A DNA stretch of 64,000 bases from Pseudoscleropodium purum (Eukaryota > Streptophyta > Bryopsida > Hypnales > Brachytheciaceae). A model generated the notes under the pieces. The model made no database searches and was not told the origin of the DNA. It was given only the letters and a program-made list of their open reading frames with translations. Position numbers and translations under genes: made by a program. This document shows positions 1 to 12,878 of this stretch, piece by piece; position 1 is the first letter of the stretch, and each line of letters opens with the position of its first letter. The DNA lies in NCBI GenBank assembly GCA_963969395.1, contig OZ017798.1, positions 13,756,173 to 13,820,172 on the forward strand, in the 5' to 3' direction.

Positions 1-249
1 ACAATAGTGTACGCCGCCTCATCACAATAAAGCTTTAGCCTGCTGAAGGACCTCTTCCCTGTTCCCGTCCAGTGGGCCGGGCCTCCGTCGGATGAGTGAG
101 TGGCGGTACTACTGCGACGCGACAACACGCAACTTGGCCGTTCCCCGTTGCCCACTGACGCCCGCCACAGATCACTGAAATCTAGCATGGTTCTAGATTT
201 CTCTCTGGAATCTTGACAGAATGCGCGCGGTATGCTAGGACACGGTATT

Positions 250-756
250 TTAGATTCTCTCTGCGAGGACGGCAGCACTCATGGGAAGAACAGTGGCTCG
301 CTCATTCTGAGTTGTTTCTTCCGACAGAAATAGAGAAGCCTCAGCTCCAACTCCTGACGTAATTATAGTAGCCAACTCGCCTCTAAGTTTAGGGTCGAGG
401 AATATAGTAAAGCCAGGGAGCCAATAAGCGGACTGGACTGTCACCTCCCCTGACAAGCCGCTCGTTGACAAGGGCGTTGGGGGGAGCTGGGGAGCTTTTT
501 CACCGGGACACGGGCTTTTTATCAAGTGGCCCGTTCGTCGTTCGCTATCTTTGGAATTCATGGCTTCAATTTTGTAAACAAATGGAGGGGATTCCTGTCT
601 TTGCGGCAGAGACACGCTCCTGGCTGGCTGGAGCCTGGAGGGACGAACTGGCGACTGCACTGGCTTGTTTCCGTAGCAGGGCCGGGTTGGGGAGAATATA
701 TCGCAGCACAGCGAATTGTTGTACAACAGTGAAGTACGTGCACACAGGTTCTCCAA
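250..756 (-). CDS. Unrecognised 168-aa open reading frame in a GC-rich patch
   Basis: This is an uninterrupted frame in the unusually GC-rich first 800 bases of the window. The N-terminal half is Pro/Ser/Arg rich with no domain I know. The C-terminal third (about residues 95-165) has a more normal composition, with an alternation of hydrophobic and acidic residues. No signal peptide, membrane segment or catalytic motif is visible. It could be a first exon of a gene running off the left edge, or chance openness caused by high GC, since other frames here are also open for 60-100 codons on both strands. I lean to chance or a promoter/5' region of a gene outside the window. Confidence 0.2.
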   Translation of the reverse strand: MENLCARTSLLYNNSLCCDIFSPTRPCYGNKPVQSPVRPSRLQPARSVSLPQRQESPPFVYKIEAMNSKDSERRTGHLIKSPCPGEKAPQLPPTPLSTSGLSGEVTVQSAYWLPGFTIFLDPKLRGELATIITSGVGAEASLFLSEETTQNERATVLPMSAAVLAERI

Positions 757-2446
757 TTTGAAATGAAATCAATGCATTGTATACATTTCACGTGGCGTTC
801 TGGGTGCTCCTACATTACCGATGTCTCTGGATGACAGGAGGCCGAGAATCCATCTCTCAGAGATTCTATTTTCAATTTTTGAAGGTGGAGTAAAACTTGC
901 TATATTGATTGGAGTGAGTGGTGAAGCTACTTACATCTAGAGTTAAGCACATTTGAGATGAAACATGGTTTATACATCCAATCTGGCGATACCATCCTAC
1001 TGTGGAATTGAGAGCTTCAAGTTGATTTTGGATGGTCGATTTATTAGCAATGTTTTGGAATTTTTAGTTTATTAATTTGGATTCCAACAAGTTTATGGTC
1101 ATCAAAAACCACGGCAAAATAATAGTAAAAACCATGATCAATTTCAAGTCTGGTTACGAGAAATTTTGGGCTTCAAGCACATGAATATGGATTAACTTTC
1201 GATGGGCTTATCCTCGTCTTGGAATCAATTGCATCGCCATGACCCGATAGTCAGTGCGAGTATTCTTATTTTTTTCCATTGATCTGTAAATTCTCTTACA
1301 GCCTCCCAAACGAATACTTTTTGCCTGAAGTCAGTGCATCCGTCATCCACATGATGATTGAGAATTTAATTGAGAAGTCAAAAAAGAGATTCTCCTGTAC
1401 ATGTTGCAGGAGTCCTCAGTTGGAGTCGGGATGCTCTTTCCGGCCAGGTTAAAATCTCCAGATCGTCGATCATATGCATGGGCAATATATTGGTACTCAA
1501 ACTAAAGTGGTGGTGAGTTCCTCTGGTTCTATGTACTTTTTCCTTATCAATGGAATTTGTCCATGTGTTTCAAGGAAAAAAACAACTAAAAACTGAAGTG
1601 GTGGTGCTACTTGCAAAGTTGAAATCCCTTCATTCCCTTCCCCATCCCAATTGGCATGCACGAATGCACGATCAGCTCACTCATGCCGCTAGAGCATCAT
1701 CCACGATCAGAGCCATTTTTATCCCGTCCCCCCAGCGTAATCCCGTGGAAATTCCGTCGTCGCCTGATTATTTACGCTCAGTGGCTTGCAACACTGTCAC
1801 GAAAACTCTGCCGTGGCTCATCCGATAAATTTAGCGGACCAGCACCGGCACAGATGGTTGACATGGAGCATAGCAAATTATTATTAGTCCTCGGCTCCTC
1901 GCCCACTGCAAAGGGGTCCGAAAATAACTCCGAATGCAATATCCAATCCTGCAGCTCCTGGGGGCTTGGTAACTTTATGCAAATTCTCTCCATCGTCCGC
2001 AAATTTTCTTGAGTAAGTTATTTATGGATTTTCATGCCATGCAATGACGGTACACGGTGTTGTCGTTTTCTTAATATATTCCGCGCATGGTGCAGAAAAG
2101 GTTTCGCCTTTTTCCATGCATGCTGGACCCCACCCAAAAAAAAAAACTGAGAACATCGAACCAGGCAAAGCTCGGACTTCGGAGACTGACAGACTAGGGA
2201 TTCAGAATTTTCAGATGCAAGTTGTACTGCAAGGAATGGTGGAAGTCAGATCTAATAATCAGGACTTCAGGAGTATGTTGCAGTTGCAGTTGCAGCAATA
2301 ACTTAACACATTCTCTAGTTTCTGGAGAAGATCTCATCCGCTGCCTGTGCACAATGTTGTCAGATGAACTGAAGCAGGAGCATAGCAGGGTCCCATTGAC
2401 AGGCTTCGATTCCGTCCGCCTTCAGCTTCCGTCCACCGTCCACTAA
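757..2446. other. Intergenic, no gene recognised
   Basis: Mixed-composition sequence. The part from about 1650 to 2430 is somewhat GC-richer, with short open frames on both strands (for example 1656-2012 plus), but none has recognisable protein character or splice-site support. I see no RNA gene or transposon end here. Confidence 0.5.
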
Positions 2447-2794
2447 TAAGGGCTGCTTCACACATGGGCCCAAGGTTGAGAGTCCGTCTCCTCCACCAAT
2501 CAAATTTTAGAAAACCTCAACTTTGGCCTTTCGACCCTTCATACAAGGCAGCACAATCCAAAGTCCATCACCCTCCAAAGTGCCTACATGGAAGCCCAAG
2601 CTCCTACTTGGCAATGGCCTTACAATGAACTCTCGACCAAAGTTTGGGTCACCACAAAGTGGCGACTCAAACTTTGATTGAGAGTCCATCGAAATGTCCA
2701 TTTATTGCCCATTTCTTTGGACTCTCGCCCAAAGTTTGGTCATGAACTCCTACGGCTTCTCGACTTGGTTGGCCCAAATGTGAAGCGCCCCTAA
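2447..2794. mobile_element. Tourist-like (PIF/Harbinger) MITE with TAA duplication
   Basis: The element runs from 2450 to 2791 and is flanked on both sides by TAA (2447-2449 and 2792-2794). The left end begins GGGCTGCTTCACACATGGGC. The reverse complement of the right end begins GGGGCGCTTCACATTTGGGC, so the ends form an imperfect inverted repeat of about 30 bp. A 3-bp TAA duplication with G-rich ends and a length near 340 bp is the usual form of Tourist MITEs. The interior has no coding capacity. Confidence 0.75.
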
Positions 2795-4478
2795 GATATG
2801 AAATCATTTTCAAGTTACATTAAAGGAGTGGATCCATTTCCAATCAACATACCATTTTCGCAGTATAGAGTGTTGCATTTCCGATCAGTTGTGCTGTAGA
2901 TAACAACTCACATACAATAGGAGCAATAGAATGTTCGGTACTCAATAGGTATACATTGAAACCATAAAATGATCATAGTATGTACATTGAAGCCTCAATG
3001 ATCACCTATATTGCTTTTGTAACCGGTTTATGGTTGGAAATTGGTTTGCCTACTAATAAAAAATGGGACAAAGAGAATCTTTATGAAAAAAATTTATAAT
3101 AATTTTATTCTTGAGCAAAAAAATGTCAAAAATTATGAAATCCTTCTTAAGTCTATTTTTCTACGTAGAGAAATTTTCTCCTCAACCTCTCCGTACCGCA
3201 AATTGGCTAAACTGCTTAAGTGATTGAAAATGGATGATCATCCTAATACGTTATTGAATTGTTGGTATAGAACTGTGGGTATTCAAGAGCCATGAATATT
3301 AGTTCCTAGATGCATTCACTTAGTGTAAGTACCAATGTCCGGGAAGAACCAACAGTTAGTTCATTGTTAGCCGGTGCCTTTGGAAAAATAACCGGTTGGA
3401 GTGTAAAAATGGAGGATGGAAAACCAGACAAAACATTGGTAGGACTGGCAACCTATTGGTGTGCAAAAATAAATGGGGGCTATTTAGCCGCCACTTCTAT
3501 GAAATTGTCGATTCTTAGCTGCTTGCAATTTAGAATTCAAGGCTAATACCTAGGTTACTAGAGGTGGGTATCTTCTTGGACAAGGTGGACATTGCTTTTT
3601 CTTAAACTGATTTTCAAGATGTATACAAAGATTGAGGCTTTGTCTAGTATTTGAATCTTTCTTATTGTAGAGGTGGCTTGGTAGTAGAGCAAGAGTATAA
3701 CATAGTTTTTGGAGTAATCATGAAGAAGTTGTCAAGTTTTTTGTAGGAGCTTAAATTTCTTGAAAATGAAGATTTTCACTAATTCTTTGTGGTGTTACAA
3801 ATTGATATTTATTTGTGCCTATCACTTAGAATTGTCATAGTTATCTAGTTGTATTTAAGGTTGTTTGGCACCATTACTAGTTGCTTGCTTACCACACTAC
3901 AATTAGTGATGATGTTTGAGGGTTGATATCAAAGTTGGATTTTGGCACCATGATAAATAACATCAATGATATGCAAGTTTTACAAGTAATCCGTGCAAAA
4001 CTTGCATATCAATATTCAAGCTATGTTGAATCAAGTTATTGCATCAACCAAGAAATCTTGCTCATTGACATCAAGTTGCAAATACTTTGATCAATGAAGA
4101 GTTGATAAATTTGAGACATGTGAGAACAATACATACTTAAATGACAATTGCACTAGTTTTGAACCTAATTGTCAAGAAAAATAGATTATTTCCAACTTAT
4201 ATAGAGGATGTATTGCAACCTTTAGAAATTTGATACTAGAGGAAATAAACCGGAAGATTTTGATAAGGAGAGGATGCAACCGGTGCCTTAGGAAAAAAAA
4301 GCCGGTCCCTTTATAAAGAGGAGGAAAATTACCGGGGCAACTCAAAAAACTTCCCGAATGTTGGTAAGTACGCACAACTTGCTCTACGTGACTCGTTGTC
4401 GTCAGCCATCACTGGGGAGCTGTGACTAGCGGCCCACTCTACATGTCCATTTGGTTTTGCCAACTCCGCTCTAGACTA
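2795..4478. other. Intergenic AT-rich sequence, no gene recognised
   Basis: No convincing gene. The pieces at about 3370-3410 and 4275-4340 share the phrase CCGGTGCCTT(T/A)GGAAAA, which suggests remnants of one repeat. An open frame at 3310-3546 has no recognisable features. Confidence 0.4.
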
Positions 4479-4639
4479 TAAGGTAACTCTGCCTATGATA
4501 GTCCAAATGGAAGCCAGTCCATCACAGGCATAAAATTTCTAGTGATGCACATTTCAAGAATTAGAATGTACACCATTAGTACAATTTTGCCTCTTATGGG
4601 CTGGCTCCCATTTGGACTATCATAGGCAGAGTTACCTTA
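4479..4639. mobile_element. 157-bp MITE with pogo-type ends and TA duplication
   Basis: The element spans 4481-4637 with TA on each side (4479-4480 and 4638-4639). Its first and last 40 bases are inverted copies differing at 2 positions; each end reads AGGTAACTCTGCCTATGATA going inward. The outermost bases match the ends of the 7.87-kb pogo-like element at 29527-37396 (AGGTAAACCAGCCTATGACA on the right end): about 22 of the first 30 positions agree. A TA target and these ends indicate a short non-autonomous relative of that pogo family. No coding capacity. Confidence 0.85.
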
Positions 4640-4859
4640 ATTGTATTCTATTTGGATCAACCTGTAACAGTGTAATCGTCCTCGGGTGATTTCGAAAGGA
4701 ACTGAAGATTCAAGGATGAATGGCAAACTGCAATTTTATGTTTTAGGGTTTCCAATAGAGCTAATTGTAAAGTGTGTGCAATGAGGGACTAGGAACTGGA
4801 GTTTGAGAAAAAACATACAACAAAATTGAAAGTCATCAGGAAGCAATGTTCCGAAACAC

Positions 4860-5129
4860 CATTAGAAGATTTTTGGGGCCTCCGGATGCCTGCGAGTTAC
4901 CATAGCCTGCGAACACAAGAAACAGGTTCGACGCAGCGGTCTGACGTGGCCAAGACCCTACCACATCATTGACCAATTTTTTATTTTTTATTTTATTATT
5001 ATTTATTATTATTTTTATTTTTATGAAAAAAGAAAATTCTAACAGCAGGCCATTCCCCTTGCTACGGGGAACAGCTGCAAGGGAACAAGCCCAAAATAGG
5101 CTTCTGGACCCCCCAAAACTCTTCTAATG
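4860..5129. mobile_element. Inverted-repeat element (MITE-like), family unclear
   Basis: The left end ATTAGAAGATTTTTGGGGCC (from 4861) and the reverse complement of the right end, ATTAGAAGAGTTTTGGGGGG (ending at 5128), form an imperfect inverted repeat of about 30 bp. The interior has an A/T-only stretch (4978-5025) and GC-richer arms. I could not define a clean target duplication, so the superfamily is open. Confidence 0.55.
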
Positions 5130-8100
5130 CCAATGGCTAATTCAAAGTTAGCTAGTGGAATTGGGGAAAAAAATGTTTGCAATTTGAAGATATTGGCAAA
5201 AATCTAATGAAAAAATCTGTAAATTTTCTATTTAGAGTTTAAGAAATATGAAAAATAACTAGACTCTGTTCTTTAAAAAATGGTTCAATATAAGAATTGA
5301 AGGAAATTAGCTAATAAAATTCAAAAAAATTCTTGAATATTGCCTTGAAGTACTCAAATTGGGTCTCATAGAGTTTGGTGTTGTGTTTCCTGTGTACTAT
5401 TCTTAGTTAAATCTTCCTTTGACACCCTCTTCTACAAAATTTAGTAGACCTTTATGATTGACTCTAATGTCTTTGCAACAATTGGCCTTTGAATCATCAC
5501 GTCCATGTACCTACATGGTAAAAAGTGGAAAGGTACCACAAGTAGTCTAGATTTGTGGATATTGGGATTGAAATTTGGATTTGTATAAATTATTTTAATG
5601 ATTCACTTGAAGATTATGATATGATCAATCTTTTTTTGGTTGGCAAAGTTTGCTAGCACTCTAAGATTTTAGCCTCTAGTGGCTTATCCCCTTGTTTCTA
5701 CTTTCATCATCTTTTGAACAAGCTCTCTAATCCTCTTCTTACAAAAAATGCTAGATATGATGATTTACCACTCTTATAAGAATGGTAAATGCATCATATT
5801 ATGACTTGCATAGATGTAACAAATATTAGAAACCCAACCATTGAAAATCCCTCATTGATGTATATTGGTTATTCTATAGAAGAAGATGTTTTTCTTTTGT
5901 ATTTAGATATCTTCAACCTCCTTACTCTTGGTTTCAAGTTTAGCCATAAATAATATATTTTTTAAATTTGAACTCAACTTCCACAAAGAACATTACTAAG
6001 TCTAATTTTAACTCCAATTTAACTCTTAAGGGACATTGCAAGCTCCACATGCATTTTGAAAGTCAAAACCTTTAATGTTCACATAGTTCTTGATTTTAAA
6101 TGTTTTTAGTCTTAACGAAGAAATCCAACTATTCAATAATCTACTTTTTATTCCATTTTAAATTTTTCCAAAATTTTGAAAATTGCAATTTTTGTGGCAT
6201 TTTGAAGACAGTATCTTGAAAACTCAATAAAACACTTTTAAACTTTTTCAATCAAAATCTTTTTGGTGTAACCTCAAAGAATCCATCAATTACATTATGA
6301 TATTTGTCACTATTATTTCATATTATTTTAAGCATTTTTGTAAATATTGTAATTTTTAAGAAGATTTTTTTTAAATTAGATAAAATTCGATTTAATGTAT
6401 TTAATTATGAAAAAATGATATTAAACTCTAGACATACATCATTATATGTGAAAAACCATTAAAATATATATTATGATGTGGAAATCTAATGAAGTTTGAC
6501 TAAGCCTAGATATGAAATGTCCTTCAAGGATTAATATTTTACTGCAATTTGAATTTTAGACATTTTTGGAATTTTTAAATTTTAAATTTTCAAACTTTTA
6601 CATCTAAATGGTTTGAAATTTGAAAGTTTGTAGAATTGTGAATTTGAAAATTTGAAAATTCTTAATTTCCTTAATTATAAATTTGTAAGTATATAACTGT
6701 ATAATTTTAATGTTTAAAACTTGTAAATAAGGATTTTTTTTAAATCATAAATCAATTGAAAATAAAATTATAGTCTTTAAAATTGAATATATTTTGTCAA
6801 ACTTAAAGAATATATGTAGAATTTCTAGAGGTTTTTAGAGGACTAGAATCAAATACATTGGTTAATCAATTAGTGAAAGAATTTGAATAGTGTGTGATCC
6901 CTCATACTAGTTAGAAGGAATGTTGCATGAATTTCCTATTGCCATTATTATACCAAGAAATATTGCAAAGATCAATTTTGTAGCTTCAAAGACATATCAA
7001 CATCATAACTTTGAATCTTTGTAAAGGACAAAAAAACATCCAACAAATGATTTTTAAGGTTATCATAAAAACAAAAATACATCTATTTATCCACTTGTAA
7101 CAATTATAGGATTACTACCTTAGTGATAAATTTCATTTAGGAGAAAATGAAACATTAATGCATACACTCCTTTGCAACTCAAAAATAATAAATAGATGAT
7201 TTTGATGTTTTTTTAGAGGGGATCTATTTTTACTATCCACAAAAGAAGATGCTTAATCCACGGATCATTTTGAAGTGTATATTGGTCATTTCTAGCTTCA
7301 TTCTCTTCATTTGAATTCAAACCATAAATTGATATTTTGTAAATTTGAGTGTTGCTAATGAAATGAAGCTTATTAAGTCTAGTTCCCATTCCAATTAGGA
7401 AATTTGGAAAGTTTCCCAAAATTGAGCATTTTGTTATAATTTGAATTTTGGGGCCACAACCATTATCTATTGATATGAATGGTAATTTGAATTGCACCAT
7501 AATGTTCAATACTATAATCATATGTCTAAGTATAGAGAAGTTTTCAAATTCTTTAAATGTATTCTATATGTAATAAGATTTTTTTTCAATCTTTATTCTT
7601 TAAATTTTTTAAGACATGCAATTACATCTCTAAGAAATATATAAAATAGAGGCATCTTCTCCCATTAGTTTAAAACGGTTCACATATTCCAAGCATAGTT
7701 TGCAAGACACAAACCTTGATACTCCAAGGCAAATACAATTAAAGGTGTATTGCAAAGAATGAATCACCTTATTTGAAACATGCAAGGAAAATTAAAGGTC
7801 AAAGTCAAAATCCATGAAGCATATTTATGTAGACATAGACATTACAATTTCTACCCTTAATAACTCTCCTTCTTACGTACTACTATATCCTTTACTAAAT
7901 CCAAGATAATCTAGAATTGATAACATTCTTCCAATTCATATTAGGTACTACAAAAAAAAGAAAATCCAATCTTTAAAGTGTACCTACAAATATTAAAAGG
8001 TGCCTTTAAATTTTGTAAAATATAATTTCAAACAAATCCTAATCTTAATTTGGAAATACACCCACCAACCTTGCAAATAACTTAAACTAATATGCTTTGC

Positions 8101-9750
8101 AATAAGTTAGCAATGAATCCTTCTTACTCTACATTCAATGGGAGTCATATCAAAAATAGGTGCCTCTATCTTACACATGTTTTAATTCAAATATACATGC
8201 ACAATAAAAACATACACAAGGATTTTTAAGTTTGGTACAGGTCATACAATAGGAAGTTCATAAAGCAACCAAGCTCTTAAAGCATTATCAAACACAAAAG
8301 TACATATTGCTGCAATGTACCAATTGCATTCATCAATGTACCAAAAACAAACTTTTCAATGGACAAATGCTTTTAGAGCTTTGTGTGATTCCAACTTCAA
8401 TATTCATTACCAATTCCATGATGATCCAAAAAATATGAAACAACTTTACCTTTCAACACATTTTACTGAAGTCTTATTCTCCAGTTGGTAAATGGTCGTT
8501 TTCTGGACCTCCTCCCTCCCTCAGACCCATCCTTTACGGGTTGAAAGAGAAATCGGCAAAAATCAAGTTTAGTAATTTTTTCATCTGCTATTAGATGAAT
8601 CACTTGTTGAAGTACAGAATCCACATGACAGTGATATCATCACTGCACCACAAAATCAACGAGACAGTAACATCATCAATGCACCGCAAGTGGGTTTCAA
8701 CAACACTTTCAACTTATATCGGTCTACCGGTATCTTCACAAATTATCCACACGCCAAGAATTGAAAAAACAATTTCTCTTCAATCATTGATCAGAAACTC
8801 AACTTGTCGAGGAAGATCTCTTCTAAGTTATCGACAGATGAGCACAGCACTCGCCCACCTGACAACTAAATCAAAAGACTCTTTTATTGCTCAACAACTG
8901 ATTTTCCTTTAATTCAACATTTGTAGTTTCACATGCTAGTTATCAGCAATCTTCAAACCAGATGGGCAAGTGGTCCACAAAAAAGGTGTCAGGTACGCAA
9001 GTGGAAGCTTGCCTCCACTTTGACCTCCAATACGACCAGGCTTTTCGAGGACCCTGATTGAATCATTTGTAGTTTGTTTCAAAGGAATAAAACAAAGAGA
9101 ACACGGGTGTCAGTGTTCGGTAGTCGTGCTCCAGAATAGAGGCCATTTGGGCTACACATTCAAGTTTTTAACTGTAAGGTTAATTGGACAGCTAAGTCTC
9201 AAAAAAATATATCCGAAAAGCAGACAAAACACAAATCTACAGCAAAACCAACATTACTTGTATGATGCAAGCAGGAAGAGACTTCCATTGGCCACCATAT
9301 TCCGGTGTAAAGCAAAAAGTTCGCATTAAGAAGAAAGACATTTGCAAACTTAGCAAAATGACATATTACTCCTCAGGATTCACATTTGTTACAGAGAGGA
9401 ATACCCCAAGTCACTCGTGCCTATCAATTGAAACAGCGTGCGAGTTCCCAAAGCACACTAGTAGCTTGGACTTCTTCGATTTTGGCATCCTAGTCCTAGA
9501 CAGTAGGAAATATTATTTACAAATATTACATACTCTACTGCACGGATGTTCGAAGTCGTATGAGAAAATCGCCAAAAAAGCTCTAACACCACATTGATGC
9601 TAGATGGAAATTAGGTTTGCCAATACAACGTTGGCAGAGACGTCTCTAAAACTACACAGCCACAGATTGCAGATGTAGATTCTCATTCAAACCTGCGCAT
9701 GCACAGCTCCTGCTCCGTCCGTTTCGGATCTCCTCTCGCTTATGTTGAGA
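5130..9750. other. Long AT-rich intergenic stretch downstream of the B3 gene
   Basis: No gene recognised. It is strongly AT-rich to about 8400, then becomes more balanced towards the 3' end of the B3 gene. Open frames at 8595-8912, 9126-9329 and 9262-9597 show no recognisable domain. The 9300-9750 part may be 3' UTR of the B3 gene, but I did not find a clear polyadenylation signal. Confidence 0.4.
6236..6540. repeat. Diverged copy of the 17.5/18.2-kb dispersed repeat
   Basis: The order of phrases here, including TAATGAAGTTTGACTAAGCC and GAAATGTCCTTCAAGGATTA, follows that of the two copies at 17466-17965 and 18150-18650. This points to an older dispersed copy of the same family. It has no coding capacity. 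Confidence 0.55.
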
Positions 9751-12480
9751 TTAAGACTTCTGTTTCTTATGCGGCAGATCCTCCTCGGTTGGTATGTCCT
9801 CTGCTGCAGTATCATTTGCAGCGTCGCCTGTTTGGTTGGAGTTATTTTTCTCACCTCGAACTACCTGTAGAGTCGCACATCACATCTTTGATAAATTAAA
9901 ACAACACAATCACAGATTCGAAACTGCAAGCTACATGCAATCCTACTAAAAAAAACTAAACTAAACAAACCAAAACTATAAATGGGGAGTGGGTGGGGTC
10001 TGCAACTGCCTAATCAGTGAAAAGACAGGAAGGATATGAGATCAACAACTGTTTAACAAGGATTACGATGTCCCTTACATAGCTGCCATGAGCATCTCTG
10101 TACAAAGTGAGCATATCCCGTTCTTGCAGATTATGTGCCTTGACGAAATCACCTGCAATACCAAAAAAATTCCTCTTGTCAGCACAGACAACACATGCCA
10201 TTGAGAACCTTGACGTTTAAACAATTCTTGAAGACTAGACATGCCAATACGAAGTGACCTCTACAAATGACCGAAAAACTCGATAAGAAACCATGACAAA
10301 ACAAACTGTTGTATTGTGGTATTGAACTAACTGATCTGCATAAAAATCAAGGAGAAGTAGAAGAAAAAACAAATTAAAAGAAACCATACGGGTGTTTTCC
10401 AGCAGGTACATCCGGCTCTTGTTATTTGACCAGAACCTGGCACCAAAAATGTCAATCCTCAGCCCACAACTAATAACTCTAGAACACGTATCCGAGTCAG
10501 AATAGTAGTTCCATAATTCCTCAATGTGTACATGCAATGAACATGCTGCCCAATCAACAATCCATATTTACAAAACTTTGGTAAGAGGGCACCCGGGAGA
10601 CACGATACGCCAGGGTAGCAAGCAGTTAAATTCTAGCATTACCCCCATGGTATTGCTACAATTCAGCCGCTTGCCACCTCTGCGTAATGCGTCTCTGGTG
10701 GCTTTGCACACTACCTGTAGCGAAATGTCCAGCTCTGGGCAGTATCATAGTCCGTCATTGTCAACAACACTCCTTCACTGGCATCTAACTGCGGCAAGTG
10801 AGTTTCGGCTTCTTTCTGCATTTCGAACGTAAAAATGTCATTAAATTCGCTAAAAGATATACTTATTTGTGAGGTATTCAACTGCACAGTCAGTGGAGAA
10901 CAGTGGTTTCCTAGTACCTTGGGAAGCACAATGCGCCCTAGACTGCTCACACCACTAGGGCTAAGCTGTTTTCGCAGGACCAGCATTAAATCACGTGAGC
11001 TAAGCCCCTGCGCCACCTGCATAACGATAAACAGACAATGGCATTAGGTAATGAAAAATGGTGGTGGTGGTGGTGGTAGGAATAACATCATAGATTGAGA
11101 CCCTCACAACTGCGTTTGTATGATTGAAATTCTGGGCTTGCAAAGTAGATTTAAAAACCCTCCTAAGTGCAACAAACTAGACTTACTGAAAGCTCCTATT
11201 AACACACTTCAAATGAAATCAGCTGCCAGTAGCCACAACAGCAAAATCCCACAATCTCTTGCAAACTGTCAATAATTGCTCAAGCTCAAGTAACTGAAGC
11301 TAATACAATGAGAAAATCGAGTTTCGAATAGAGACCAACAGATCTAAAAAGAGCACGTACATACCTGTCCACAGGAACTCACAGCATGAGTCTGATAAGA
11401 CATGCTCTCCTGCTGTCCAGCTGGCACAGACCCACCACCACCATGAACAGGTTTCGTCACCGGTCGTATGGGATGTGCCTCAGTTCCTTGCCCTCTCCGC
11501 CTCGCAATTCGGCTTTTGCGTGACGCTCGTGTAATAGCATCCGTTGTCCTGGGTACAAACTCATGCTGCGAGGGCTGAGGGAAGTAAGGCACCCCCATCA
11601 TGGGCACATACATCGGTCGCACCCCCATATTAAACGGATTATACCCTGCATGAAACGGCGGTGGATACGGGTAACAAAAGTTAGGAAAAAACCCGCTCAT
11701 ACTCTCCATGTACCCCCCCATCACCGCAAACGGATCATTAGTGGCAGCATGTCCTCCCATCTGCACATTTGGCAACCTCTGCTCCACCTCTGCTACCCTC
11801 GTTTCCACCTCACTCACCCCTGGATTAGCCACCCCTTCCACACCTGGTTTTCCTGGTCCATTCTGCATACAAAACTCCTCCAACCCTCTTGTGAAATCAT
11901 CGGGATGCACATCCCCTGCATCCCCCTCCCTCGTCTCTTGAAAAAGCTTCACATAGTCCACCACCGCTTTCAATCCCTGGCCACCTCCTCCGAGAATCTC
12001 AATGGCCGAACGAAGCGTGGTCTCGTTCACAGTCACCTTGCGTAGAATCTCGCGTAAGGAGCTTTGTTCAGGTTCAGGAGTTGCGACTGGTTCGGGTTCT
12101 GTATCTTCATCACAGATAGGGTTTCCGAATCGTCTGGGTAACCCTACTGAAACGGAGACGACGCCGTCTTCGGCGATGGTGACAGCGTTGTCTTGGGAGA
12201 AAGGGAAGCGGTCAGTTAAGGGGATGGGAAGCTCGGTGCTTTCGCTCTCGGCACTGGAATCCTCGTGCACAAGTTCGTCGGAGGGGGGGTCATCGGGCAC
12301 GCCGAAACCCCAGCCACCGAGGTGCAAGCCGATGTCCCTCATCCTGCCTTGGATGCGAGAGGGGGGGCCAACGGTACACAGGATGTTGAAGCAGTCAATG
12401 TATGTATTTCTCTTGACATTTGGGCTGTAGAAGGGGGTGTCGTCGCTAAGGAGAGACCAGTAGTTGTCAACTTTGATCAT
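9751..12480 (-). CDS. ABI3: ABI3/VP1-type (LAFL) B3-domain transcription factor, six exons
   Basis: A nuclear regulator of the class that controls seed maturation and abscisic-acid responses by binding RY (CATGCA) elements. Exons on the minus strand: 12480-11365, 11016-10918, 10815-10715, 10436-10390, 10152-10079 and 9864-9751. All introns are GT-AG and phases agree, giving 516 aa. Residues 61-140 are acidic. A B1-like segment lies at about 140-183, with the GGGGQGLKAVVDYVK core. A basic B2-like segment (RASRKSRIARRR) is at about 318-329. The B3 domain is at about 382-485, with [39 protein letters not shown] and a final YVVRG. Two Gly positions conserved in B3 domains are Arg here (455 and 466). 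FUS3-like features (the AHNLQ stretch, a weak B1) mean a FUS3-type paralogue is possible. The start at 12480 lies in a tandemly repeated unit, so an upstream start or exon is also possible. Confidence 0.88.
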
Positions 12481-12513
12481 CTAGGGGTTATGATCGGTGA
12501 GACCTACACAAGA

Positions 12514-12717
12514 TCACGTTTTATCAACAAGTGGCAACAGAAAATAGTTCATTCCTAACCTAAAAAAAAAAACCCCAACAACGAAGCGCTTCGCAACGAT
12601 TTCCGTATAGTTGTTGATGTGTTCATTGCATATGTTGGACTTGCTCACAGGGACTTTTAAACTATAGTCGGAGGTGTCCTCGCGAAAGGGAGCCCGGTAG
12701 TTAGCGACTTTGATCAT
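12514..12717 (-). CDS. Upstream ORF in tandem unit 2 (67 aa), relic of the gene's first codons
   Basis: It starts with Met-Ile-Lys-Val-Ala-Asn-Tyr, parallel to Met-Ile-Lys-Val-Asp-Asn-Tyr of the main gene start. It keeps Asp-Thr and Tyr-Ser at matching places, then ends without joining the main frame. If transcription starts upstream of 12717 it would be an upstream ORF in the leader of the B3 gene. It may equally be an untranscribed duplicate. Confidence 0.4.
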   Translation of the reverse strand: MIKVANYRAPFREDTSDYSLKVPVSKSNICNEHINNYTEIVAKRFVVGVFFFRLGMNYFLLPLVDKT

Positions 12718-12878
12718 CTACGGGTTCTGATCAGGGTTACCTTTACAAAAATACCTTCATCAAACAAGGGGCAACAGAAAATATTTCATTCCTATCCTAA
12801 AAGAAACTCTTCCCCATAACTAAGCGCTTCACAACGATTCCCGTAAAGAACTTTACAGCACGCAAGAGGTTGATGTGT

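Noticed and set aside
11563..12558. Plus-strand frames of 142-160 codons opposite the B3 gene
   Set aside because: They are shadows of the minus-strand first exon, whose B1 and B2 motifs and splice sites fix the true strand.
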